This document shows positions 28,507 to 40,000 of a stretch of DNA of 64,000 bases, in pieces. A model generated the notes under the pieces. It saw only the letters and a program-made list of their open reading frames with translations. It ran no database searches and was not told the DNA's origin. Numbering within the stretch: the stretch's first letter is position 1; every line of letters starts with the position of its first letter. The translations under genes and the position numbers were made by a program. This DNA comes from Opisthorchis felineus (taxonomy: Eukaryota > Platyhelminthes > Trematoda > Opisthorchiida > Opisthorchiidae). The stretch is from the NCBI GenBank assembly GCA_004794785.1, contig SJOL01013156.1, positions 347,211 to 411,210 on the forward strand. The letters are read 5' to 3'.

Positions 28507-31500
28507 ACTTCGTGGATATATTCACACGGAGTGGTTGTGCTCAAAACATTTTCTCCACGGATGCTTCATTTGGGCTGCTCTGATGTCATTTGCAACTTGG
28601 TACTGCGCCTGAAGCAGTAGGCAAGCATACCCACAATCAGGCCGTTGACAACAATATATTTCAGGTAAGAGTTGTCTCTTCGTTTTTCTAGCCACTAAGA
28701 CATGGATTCCAAATGATATGAGCTCTGACGGAACAGGATTAGATTGTTGATGGGGTAACTTAATGTGGTATGATATGCAGATATACATAAAACGTTTAGT
28801 TAGGAGGCTTTTTTATCCCCACGCAAAGAGCCTTCAGCCACTGTCAGATAAGTTATACCATCGAGAACGCTAGTTGGACCACTTATCAGGAGCTCATGCT
28901 CTTCCGCCCAACGCTATGTGATTCCCACAGGATGCGTTCCGCCACTTCTCGACCATGCACCAGAATTTTGCTTGGAGTTTCATCTTGGAATCAACCGTCG
29001 CGAATCTTTGGATCACTCAAGGTGGTCATAAATATAGATACCAGTGGGGATGAAACTTATGAAGTTTACTGATGTCAGACGTACTTTTCCACAGCCTTGG
29101 GATGTATCGTTTTCTCAGCCTTTCTAAGCTTTCCAGGTGTGGCGGTAAGTAAAATCTGACGTTTCCTGTATCCAGTCTTAATCCAGGATTTTTTCGATAG
29201 AAAACCTTCTTAAGTGCATAGTAAATGTCACGAGGCTTCCCAATTCTCAACTACCTAAGGGTGAGGAACGATTTTCGGATGGCAATTGCGAAGCCACCCA
29301 AATACAATTGGGAAACGCACCAAGTCTACCAAAATGCCGATCAGATGAGAGGGTTCGACCTAGCTCATTCGATGGCTTCGGTCTTTATAACGCATAGAAC
29401 ATAGAAGGGAATTCACATTGAAGGCTGTTACATCGAAAGGTGCATTAAGGTTTTTGGAGCCATTTCTTATATTATCTCTGAATGCGCCACTACTGCATCA
29501 CCGGTCAAATCCTCCCATTTTCCTGCGATAAGAAGGCCAAGGTGGTAGTTCAGCATGACATTGAGATGAATAATGCAGTCCAACAAACAAAATCGTCCTT
29601 AGGTTCTCACTGTCGTGTGGTATTAGGTCATTTGGAATCGTCAGTCTTCCTAGAAACATGCGACATTGGCTGCATTTTTCCCAATATAATAGGATTCATG
29701 GCTTTTCTTCAGGGGTGCTAAAATCGATCTCCATGGAACAAAATTAAAACCATAAGAGGGCGGCGTGACCTATTCAGAGGTAAAGAACTTTATAGAAGTC
29801 TGGCGGGGAATGCTCTCTATGGTGTGGCCCTCTTCTTACATATCGGAGACTGGCAACACAAGTATCGCTGGAAATGGCTAAGACGTGAACTCGAATAGAA
29901 CAAACAAGCTATGATAACAAAGCAAACTTTGAAGCAAGTACAGTTCTACTACATCATGGTATGCGACAAGTAGTCATCCATCGGACGTATTTTTAATTGA
30001 GAACATTCCTTCCCTTTCTGCAGCCTGCTTCCTGAGGAACAATTCGCCCATCGGAAACACTTTGTTGAAAACGACCGAATTAAATATCGTTGGTCATGTA
30101 CGGGTCATGTTCGGAAAATAGGGTACCAACTGCGCACCGAAGCACTCTCAATGCTTAGGTGCCTCAGTAAGACAGAAATAGTTGTCCACCGATTCGCTAG
30201 ATGAAACTTCATGAAGTGGTCGCCTCCTGACTCGTGTATGGTTTACGCATGTTCTCATAAAATGCAATCAAAAGGAAGTTTATTGCAATTGCAGACAAGG
30301 TCAAAGTAACACCTCTGTGATAAGAATACATTGGTGGGTTTGCGTAGATTCCAGCTCAAGAGCCATAGAACTCGAGGACGAGTCAGCTGACATTTCTCTC
30401 ATAGACACTGTGTCCATATGTTGGAATGTCAAATGTGACTGGATAACAAAGTTGCAGAACATTATTCATCAAGTGTAGCAGTTGATAGGATGGCATCCTG
30501 CTATAGCGACTCCAAAAATGTTTAACGCAGGTTAGGGAGACCGGACTGCTTTGGTTTGAACAACTCCTTCCCATGATCAACAGACTGTGCAATAGGGCGG
30601 GCAGAGCTGTTGAGAGGTACCAACTTACTGTGTGCTTGGAGCAATCGAAACGCAAACCCACTGCAACGATGCAGACACAGTACCCGAGACAAAGCATGTC
30701 AGAACATATCTGTTGCGAATTTCACAAGCACCGAACCAACAAGAATAGGTATGTACAATAAAACGAAGCTCTGCGAAGCGATCGCCTCTCTTCTAAGATT
30801 TTACGGTGAAATGTAAGCCAGTCAGTCTCATTGGCGAATTAAGTTGTTTTTACCGGAGGACTTAATTGAATTCAGCTGGGTCTCCCCTTTATGATGTCCT
30901 CCTTCAACTAAATATGCTGCACAAAGACGAGCTAGACGTTATTTTTAAAGCGGTGTTTCAATGAGTTATCTGCTTCAACAAAGCTGAATTTGTCTGAAGT
31001 CGTACTGAGGAGCGTACCTTGGTCACGCCAGTCGTTGTCTACTTGTCGGTACGGACATATCCTCATTTTAGGATTCATCAACCCCTACTGCTGAACAACA
31101 TGGCATACTGTCCTATGGGTGTTCTCAGGCAATATTGCTCAAAGGCCGCGTTCGATCAGAATTCAACTTCAGGTCGCTGATTTTGAACAAGGCAGTAAGA
31201 ACAAGAATATTCATTCAACCGCGGTTACCGCAATATGAAGTGAAGTAATCAAGCACTTGGTTTGTTCTTGCTGCTTCGTTCAAAACGATCCGGTTATCAC
31301 AATGCTCTATCTGACTTTGGCAGCATAGCACCAAAAAGCAATTGCAGAACGTTAGGGGCGGTCGTATTTGAGGGGCATCGTTACGAGTCGTTGTACTGAT
31401 CAGCTGATCAGTCAGCAAATCCGTAAGATATGTTTAAAGGGACTCGATTGCGATTTCGGCAAGTTTAAACAAGCATTATTACGTTTCACTGTGGAATGGT

Positions 31501-32316
31501 GGCTAGTCCAATAAGCACAGTAACGTAGGTTGCCATAGAAACGTCTTGATCACAGGCACGGACCAGTTTGGAAAACTCAGTTCCGTGTGTGCCAATTGTA
31601 CAGAAGACTGCAAACATTTGGTTGATTTTTCCAGATTTACCTCTCCAAATGGAGTAAGAATAACTTGAACCAGCTGCAACGGAAACGGTCAAGAGACGTT
31701 GTCATCCATCAATGACATTGATATATGAACATGTGAAATTTCCGGTTGTTAACCTCTCTATGCATCCAGATTACACACACACAATGCACAGTGGTACAGA
31801 AGTGCCTTGGTAGTCTTCAATGTTGCTGTCATCTTTTGTGAAGACAAAACAATAGCTCCAAATTTGCGGCGCACTCGGTTGCCAAGCCAACTGGTGAGAA
31901 GCGGTCTCAGTGAGTAGGGATTGTTACCCTGCCACCAACCAGAACAGTAGTGGATGAAAAGCTGGTGACTGCTTGCGGAAAACGATGACGCTAGGCGCTG
32001 CGGCATGCTCTGTGAGGGTGTAACCGAGTATCAGCTAATGAACGGTAGTATCGTTGTTTATAAACCTTAAAGTACGGTTCACCGCATTGCCAAAAAAACC
32101 CAGACTTATCACGTTACTGTAACGTGCCATGTGAAACTACGTCGAAAGTAATCAGTGTAGCAATGGCCATTGGAATAAACAAGGCTATGTCAGTAGACAG
32201 TCGGCAGAAATTCCAGCTATACCGTCGAGGTCGTTTTTGAACAGACCATGCCGACTGTGATGATATAGCTCTATCTGCAGGTGAAATAGGTACAGTGTGA
32301 ACGTAATTCAATACGT
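28507..32316. other. No gene recognised apart from one exon candidate
   Basis: Mostly short open frames. No other histone genes were found next to the H3 pseudogene on either strand. Confidence 0.55.
29060..29248 (-). CDS. Possible exon of an unrecognised gene
   Basis: Begins after a CCTCACCCTTAGGTAG acceptor-like run and reads LRIGKPRDIYYALKKVFYRK then FYLPPHLESLERLRKRYIPR, with a GTAAAC donor near 29065. It is basic and coding-like but matches no family I know. Confidence 0.25.
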
Positions 32317-32873
32317 GTGGTTAAGTTGGTACGTGATTGCAGACTATCATCCCATTCTGGTAAATGTCGTAAGAGAACAGTCCTGTCACCTATAGGGGTA
32401 CACTGCTGTAAAACCATGGGCTCCCATATCGTAACAACCGTGTTTGCTACTATCTTGCTGAGATATTTGGAGTCGAAAGTTGAGTACCCACCGCGTGTCT
32501 GTTGGAGGTACGATCATGCGACTTGGATTCACGACGACCTGCTCGGTTCCCTCAACAACCTGTGCAACCATAAATCATTCACATCTGAACTGGAGTATGA
32601 CGAACATCCAGTTACGTTCCTAGACTACCTGACAAAAGCTAATAATCTGTGCACCGAAAACCGACTTATCAGTAGTGTAAACCACCGCTCATGTCAACCC
32701 ACCGGCATGAAGAGAGTAGCGGTAAAACCATGGGTGAACAGAAGGAATTTTCGGACGAGGTTTCAAAAAAACAATGCAAGGTTGAGCGCATCCAAACAGT
32801 GCTAAGAAGAAACGAATACCCTGCTTCATCTGTCACAAAACACAAACAGGCAAAATTACACCAGAACAACTGA
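32317..32873 (+). mobile_element. Penelope-like reverse transcriptase fragment, frameshifted
   Basis: One frame (32317-32805) has a GVHCCKTMGSH segment matching the GVAMGSPLGP motif. After it come YLESKVEYPPRVCWRYDHAT, where YVDD would stand, and a VTFLDYL segment matching FLD. This is the motif order and spacing of Penelope-like reverse transcriptases. A second frame (32691-32873) carries VLRRNEYPASS, matching the LLRNGYP segment that follows. The YVDD box reads YDHA and the frame is broken, so it is dead. No GIY-YIG endonuclease was seen downstream. Confidence 0.75.
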
Positions 32874-34474
32874 AATCACACGAGCGTCTCAAACAACCGC
32901 ACGGATACCGTGTGAAAAAGATACCCATGATTCTTTTCGGGTATGTATGTAATGTAATGTATGCATGGCGTTTTGACTAGGCAACACAACAGAAGCAATT
33001 AATGCATCCGTGGGACAGGATGAAGTTGTGGGAATTGAAAAAGCCACAGAGATCCGCGGAACCAGTAGAAAATTCCACTAGTGAATTGCTGGATACAAAA
33101 GATACACATTTCCCAATCCAGAATCCTAACAGAAAAACTAGAAAAAGAATTCAACTGTATTTCATGCCATGGCTGAGAGTAAAAAGACACTATCTGGTCA
33201 GGCCAAAATAAGTCAAGGGAACCAGCCACGGTATACGACAAGGTTACTGCGCAGGGACTTCAGCAATTCACGTTCAACCCGAAGTGATGGCCAGCAACTA
33301 TCTACGTATGGAATACGTATGACTACCAGCCAAAAGCAAGAACTCGCAGATATAGCTAGCTTATTCAACGTCAAAAAAACCACATATCCAAAATTGAACT
33401 TGATAACGCAGAATTGCGAGGGATACCAACCTTCTGAATGCTGACAGAAGTTGGCACGCGTTCCTTTGTATGTTTCTTCGATTATTTCGCCTCGAATGAC
33501 CGGAATGTTGAGTAATAAAAATCCCCCTGAGGCGTGTTCTTTCTCAGCTACTACACTAACCAATTTGATACACGAAACGCTCAAACTATGTGATTACATT
33601 GGGTACGGGTAACCTGACACACTAGCTGTAAATCGATGTCTACATGTTTGTGGAAGTGGCGGTCGACTGCACCTATAGAATTTCATTACGATCAATTAAT
33701 AGCGCTGCGTCGACTAAATTGAACCAACGTATAGCGGACCAATCGGAGAACATAAGAGACCATCAACTGGATGGCCTATTGTCGATGAGTCTACAAACTA
33801 GGCTATGAGCGGCGAGGAAAGCCGTTGCTGACTCTCCGGGTTAGTGGCAGAATGCTGATTTGAATTTAGCGTGAGCCAGCGTCCAAAGTAGTACGACGTA
33901 AACCAGGACAGGAAGCCATAGTATGTGCAGTCCAGTAGTAGTCCCGAGAACATTCAGATTAAGCTAAGTGAAGTTCTCGCACTATATCAATGAATTAGGT
34001 GGATCTGACAAATTGAGCAGGAAGTAACCCCATCTACACGAAGGACATCAAAATAACCACTCCGGATGAGATCGGAAGAAGTGGGGCACCGAATAGTCTG
34101 ATTACTACCGAGATGCAAAAGTAAGTTCATAAAGCATAGAAGTGCATAAAATAATTGGCCCACTCAAGAGCCATCAATTAAGTTTGCAACGGACATTCTT
34201 CGGGAGTAAATATAGACGCACTATTGCAGGTCGAGTAATCGAAGCTAGGTCTATGGGGGATTTCGGAGAAACAAGTCTCAAAAAATGAATCGCGGTCCGA
34301 GACAAGACTTGTCATAAACCTGTCATAAATAATTCAGAAACTACACTGAAAGAGGTACTCACATTTGAAGACTTTTGGCTGAGGTGTTTTCCTCATGAAG
34401 AAATATATTCCCGTGAAATATTAGTTGGTGAACATAATCCAAATATTAACGACATATTTGCACACACACCAACG
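32874..34474. other. No gene recognised
   Basis: Contains open frames up to 123 residues (33213-33584, minus strand) with no family resemblance. It may include further decayed element sequence after the Penelope-like fragment. Confidence 0.5.
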
Positions 34475-34772
34475 TGAATCCCAGCTGAATGCCTCGTTTG
34501 TGATGTTCAGCTGCACAAATACAACCTCATGTTTCAATTGGTACGGTTGGTACGAGCTATCGCAGTGTACTTTCTTGACGCAACACATTATTCATAAAAT
34601 TGCTGAAAACTCACAGATAGCCCAAAGCCGATTAAAACTAAATTATTTTGCAAAGAAGAACATTTCGTAAACTGCGTAAACTTCGGGTTCGAGTAGAACA
34701 TAAAGTGGATGGAAACTCACGGACTGCGTCTATTCGATGAGCTCCAAGAGGGGCGAAGAGTTTCCAGCATCC
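34475..34772. repeat. Inverted pair of decayed hammerhead-repeat copies
   Basis: Positions 34475-34616 read as the reverse complement of the family's 5' block, including CTCGTTTGTGATGTT and CCTCATGTT. Positions 34682-34772 are in forward orientation, with GAGTAGAACATAA and a dead ribozyme (TCGATGA...GCGAAGAG). The same inverted arrangement occurs at 24832-25057. Confidence 0.6.
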
Positions 34773-35973
34773 CTATGATTACTGTGTTCTGTCAAGAGTC
34801 CAAATATTTTCCTACGTGAGATCATATCCTAATGAAAGCTCCGGTGTAGTGCACGCAACCTCTAAAATGGAACATGCCAACATTACAGGGGAACGGCTGT
34901 TCGAATATATCACTAAAGAAACTAGTTCTACCAACAAAATACTAACACGTCCTTGGTTCACAGTTCAAACCCAAAATACCCTTTTCAAACACAGGCGATG
35001 GGAAGCGGATGCTGACTACGGCTTATTGTTAGGCGGAATTCCACACAGATACCGCTCGCAGCTAGGCGCTGCTACGGTTGAGAAGCCTATCCCGCACAAG
35101 ATTGGCCAAAATTTCGGGCCGTTTGCCGGTCCAGCATCGAGGCGAGCTCTGATTAGTCGAAAGTCTGGACCTAACAGCCAATCATGACCCAATATTCGCC
35201 GAATGCCGGTTGACAATGGCGCATCCAGAAAGCGTCAGAATTTCCAGAATGTTGTTGCGGCATACACTTTATATAAGACCAGCTGTACAAGTGTTTTTGA
35301 CCTGATTCTGGGCGTTAATATACGTTGTGCAACTTTGGTGGTTGTTTTTCTCACGGGAACGCTAGCTTGAGAGGTTCAGACCGAGAACTCAGCTAAGGAA
35401 AATACCGTTATTACACTTATAGAGATCAGTAAGCTGGCGTGGCTGTGAATGCGCTGAACACAAGTAAGTTACGATTTCGCAGCTTGCCAAACCATCCTCT
35501 CCTCATCGCCCGTCCGTCATCAGTAAGACGGTGAACTGATTAGTCATAAGGCTGGAGAATTTACCGGGTGCTGAATTTTACCAAATTGGACCAATTTTAA
35601 GCCGCAGACCTATAAGTAAGAAGCATCCAACTTGGGTATTATGAGTACGTATTTAGAAAACCTGGAGAGAGAACTGAGAATTTACAGGGCAAAAACACAA
35701 GCGACATATACCAAAGGACTTTGTACAGTAAGCGACTGGTTGCATAGCTACGGCAAAGAAGTCATAACAGCTTCTATTCGAGCGACATCATGCACCCCAC
35801 CCCGGACGCTTCGAAGATGCACTTCTCGAAATCCTTGACTCGCCAAACGACAGGAGTCAGTTTTTGCCGAAGCACGTGACTGAATGGATCCCAATTGGTT
35901 CAAGGAAGCAGGTGCACGATCGGATACAAACAGTCTGAGAGCCGTGGAGCCACTGGCCCAGAGACAGACGAAA

Positions 35974-36271
35974 CTAAGAAGTGGAAAAAATCGAACGGTA
36001 GAGAAACAAGCAATTTAGAATAGCAAAGCTCGTAATAAAATCGGAGAAAAATAGCCACGATCGCAGATCATAGAATGTGACCTCTGGAATTCTGTAAGAG
36101 ACGTATTCATCGCTAGTTCTAGCCCACTCTATGAAAGAACAAAACTCATTCATCAAGGGATATTCGAGGAGTCTTGTAACAGGGTTCCGACAAAAATACG
36201 ACACTTGAAACGTAACATATATTGTTCTTATGATTGTCTGGACAAGAACACTAAAGCGCACCTGTGAAACC
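35974..36271 (-). CDS. MED17: MED17 exon 9 (last exon, residues 748-846)
   Basis: Acceptor TTTATTGCTAAG, restoring phase with one base. The end of the exon reads [20 protein letters not shown], corresponding to the human C-terminus (EVQWNKMEGRNFVYKMEL). It runs about 25 residues further than human to a TAG at 35974. No AATAAA was seen in the roughly 170 bases downstream, so the 3' UTR end is not located. Confidence 0.85.
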
Positions 36272-37023
36272 CTTAGCAATAAAGCAACTGAGCTGGCGGC
36301 ATGAGTATAGGGAAAACAAAAACAATCCAAAGTCAACATTGTGCGCTAACAAATAGATCACGTGTTCGTATTAAACCCAGGATGATTCAGCTGGGCGACA
36401 GACACAAAACAATGAACCAGAATAACCGAAACCAACTGTTCACACGAGTGATACAAACTGCGAACAGGTTAAAATTGCTTGTACCGTACAGCTAAGAACA
36501 GCGGTACACCGAATATGGATTAATTCACTTCATGGCGAATAAATAAATTCCCCGGATCAAAGCACTCATGGGTATTCGAGGATGCAAGAGCAGCCGGGAT
36601 GTTGGAAATACGACCAGGGATAAATGTACAGGGCTGATCCATCGCCAGATGATTTAATTCATTAGGCCGTGCTACAGACGGAATGAGCAATATAAATAGT
36701 GGGGATAAATGTCTGTTAGGTGGGACGACGCCGAAGAAGGCAGCCTAAATGATATTTCTAGAGTACTCGAATCAACCAATCAATTTGACACAATCCAAGT
36801 TGAGTTTCGATTACAAGCCCGACCTTAAATGTAGATGTCGTGTTACCTCAGAGACCTCATGTAAACGTCTCATTCAGTGAACTCCTCTGAAACAGCCAGT
36901 ACAGGTACCGCACGCTGCAAGCAACCAACGACTGAATGTGAAATCCCCGACCAGGCTTCTAGGCAGTAAGTGACTGGCATAAGTATCGTGAAACACGATC
37001 TACAATGATCGTATGCCGCAGGA

Positions 37024-37069
<46 letters not shown>

Positions 37070-40000
37070 CCGCAGTGTGATAGCCCATGTTCTATTTGTA
37101 AAACCGGAAAGGGTGTCTTACAACTGAAAGTGACCGATGCGCTGTATCAGCCGAACTCCAGAACGACAAGACAATCAAAAACGTCTTCTAATCTCCGGCT
37201 GGAAGCGCTGAAGATTTCTGGAGCACCAAAAGAAAAGAAGGAATGCACAATCATTTACTTACGTTCGCCCCGAAGGTGATGCAAACAATTTGACGACGAC
37301 AGGTGCGTCTCCAACATCCTCTAGATCGGCGATTCCTGAAAATGGATTATTCCCCAAGCGTGTCCAGCCAAGAATCTTAGTAATCAGTACGTCCAGAAAG
37401 TACAGCTGAGTGTAAACCACCTGGTGAAAGGAGAAAGTCAATTCAAACTAGAAGGGTAATAGACCCGGATTGGTATATCACAAATCAATAATTAACCTGG
37501 AGCAGTTGCCCGGGGTGATAATGGGACAACTTCCCCCAAGACGACTTCACACTAAATATTCGCTTCCAGTAAACTCACAAAAGAATGTAATGAAACTATT
37601 AGGAGCAAAATATAGGAACGTAGATTTGTTAAGTTCCCATAAGTTGCTGACCAAATTCCAAACTGGAATACGGTAAAAATCTCGAGAACTCGCAATGATC
37701 GATGTTTCAGACAATTCCATGGAGGATTGGTGTTGTCACGTGATGGCCTCTTCCATCACAACTGAACAACCAAACTGACTTTAAAACCGGTAAAACACTT
37801 GAATAATGTTACCGTTTGCAGGCCTGAAAGCCACTCAGAGTCTGCATTGTTATGGGTTGTGAGGCCGTTGCCGTTGATTCACTGTGATTTATGTAAAACT
37901 GGTTTATTAAACGGAAATTTACTGATGAGCCGTACAACAGATAAGTGTCCGAAAGCTAAACTTGATGGCGTTCATTAATGATGCGTGCTTTTTGCCAACA
38001 CAAACGATGCCTAACTTCACGTCCACTCAACCGTGCAGAGATCCGATACAAGTTGTTTTTATTTGGATTGCGGATGAATGGATTGCAGACCCAGTGAAAA
38101 ATTTCGGCCTTCAATCCAGACTGGTCATTTCTATCGGCCTTATGTTCTAGGCAGATAAGCTAGAAAGATAACGATAAGCGACTGGTCGAAGAGATTGTCC
38201 GGTGTGGGGTAATCGTCGCACATCGAGCACATCTCATCAAAATAAAAGAGCCCAAACTAGAGGGCTCTCTTTACATGCATCGCGATATCTCGAATATCGT
38301 AGCAACTGGAACATGAGGCGGCCTGGTGCAGCACATTCAGTTGCATGGAAACATCACAAACGAGAGATTCAGCTGAGTTCCAGGTGAGTCTCTCGCAAAA
38401 CCAAATTGATTTGCAAATGAGTGTATTTCTTGAAAACAGTCCAATTTGGGTTCAAGTAGAACATAAGGTTCACCAAAACTCGGCGACTGCGCCTGCCTGA
38501 TGAGCCCCCAAAAAAGGGCGAAACCGGTCGTGGGCTGTCGAAGAATTTTCAGCAACCTTATGAGTAGTACATTACTTCGTTTCCTTCCGTTCCAACCATT
38601 CTTCCCACTCCATCCGACGTACTTAGCTGATGCATTTGCACCAACTTTACGGTTTCATAATCCCCTCCTACGTTTTATGATTTCCGGCATCACCGAAAAT
38701 GGCTACGAACATGACTGGGCACACTTCTAATTCGGCCGATCACATTTTCAAAATGTGATCACTGCATCACTCTGAGACGTTAGCTTATTAGTATCCCCAA
38801 GTCCGCAACTTTAAATCGCGCCAACATACACTTAACCATAGAAAGTAGAAAAAACAGAAATGCCAATTTGTTGGAATATTGGTAGCACGGGTGCATTAGT
38901 TGGTAATTGATCAGGTGGCTGTTGATCTGTTCGCCGAGCTTGGCATCTTCAGTGCGCTGCGCACTGAAGATGTCTCCTCGAATGGTGACGAAACGTTTGC
39001 AAATCAATTGCCAAGCTCGGCGAACAGATCAACAGCCACCTGATCAATTACCAACTAATGCCAATGTAAAAAAGGTAAACTTCAGGAGGCGGATAACACC
39101 TTCGTCTTCTACATTTAGATTGGAAATTTTTCTCTGAATGCCTAGCGGGGGTTGGTAAGTCCCATGGCAGTTACGTGGCAGGCTTCTGTACCGAAGAGGG
39201 GATATAAACAACACATAAAATCAAAATGGTGAGGTTTTGCAGTAAGTGAGGTGTCTGTCCCTCTTAAGTTTTGTTGGACCCATTCACTGTAAAAGAACCA
39301 ACAAAAACCCAGCTGCCCCCTGCTGGGGAGACTAGCCTAAGCAGAGGGGAATTTGGGCGGTTTCAAAATAGGTGAGAACATGACAACTCTTCGGTAGACG
39401 CACCTGATGTCTCAGCAACATTCGCAGTCTGCTGAAATCCATACCCACATAGCAGGACCGTGGTGGGTCGGGATAGAACAGACACAGACCTGTATGAGAC
39501 ACAGTAAGACCAATCCAAGAGCGATAGGCGTCGTAATTGACGGCATAGAAACATATTCGAGCCGAGGTGACCAGAGCAGTATTCAGACCATCCCAATGAA
39601 CAATGACGCGGATTGGAGAGTTGTGGACAAAGTCAACGAGCAAGTCGAAAACCCTATAGGAAGTAAAAAGAAAAGGTGAAAACAAGCTATAACACGTGAA
39701 TCTTTCAAGCAGCAAACGGATGACATGCTAGTCTCACAATGATTTTGTAACAACTCGATGTAAAAATATATTAGTCCAACGTTCCTCTGGCTAGCCCTAC
39801 CGTATCTTACCAGCACAAGGAATATAAACTGTATACTGCCTCCAGTGTACTACTTGTACCCATTCCTATTTGCATATATGAACATCAAAGTACACCGAGA
39901 TTCAAAATGCGAAGACTATAATTTTTGTGCCGTAGACAGACAAGGAAGTGCTCAAGAATGATCTTTCTTGATTAATAGTCTGAAAGGGAAAGGAGTTTCA

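Noticed and set aside
36870..37279. ORFs on both strands with IYIYIY runs
   Set aside because: Translation of the AT microsatellite.
39407..39679. 90-codon plus-strand ORF
   Set aside because: Antisense shadow of MED17 exon 7, whose minus-strand reading has splice sites and homology.
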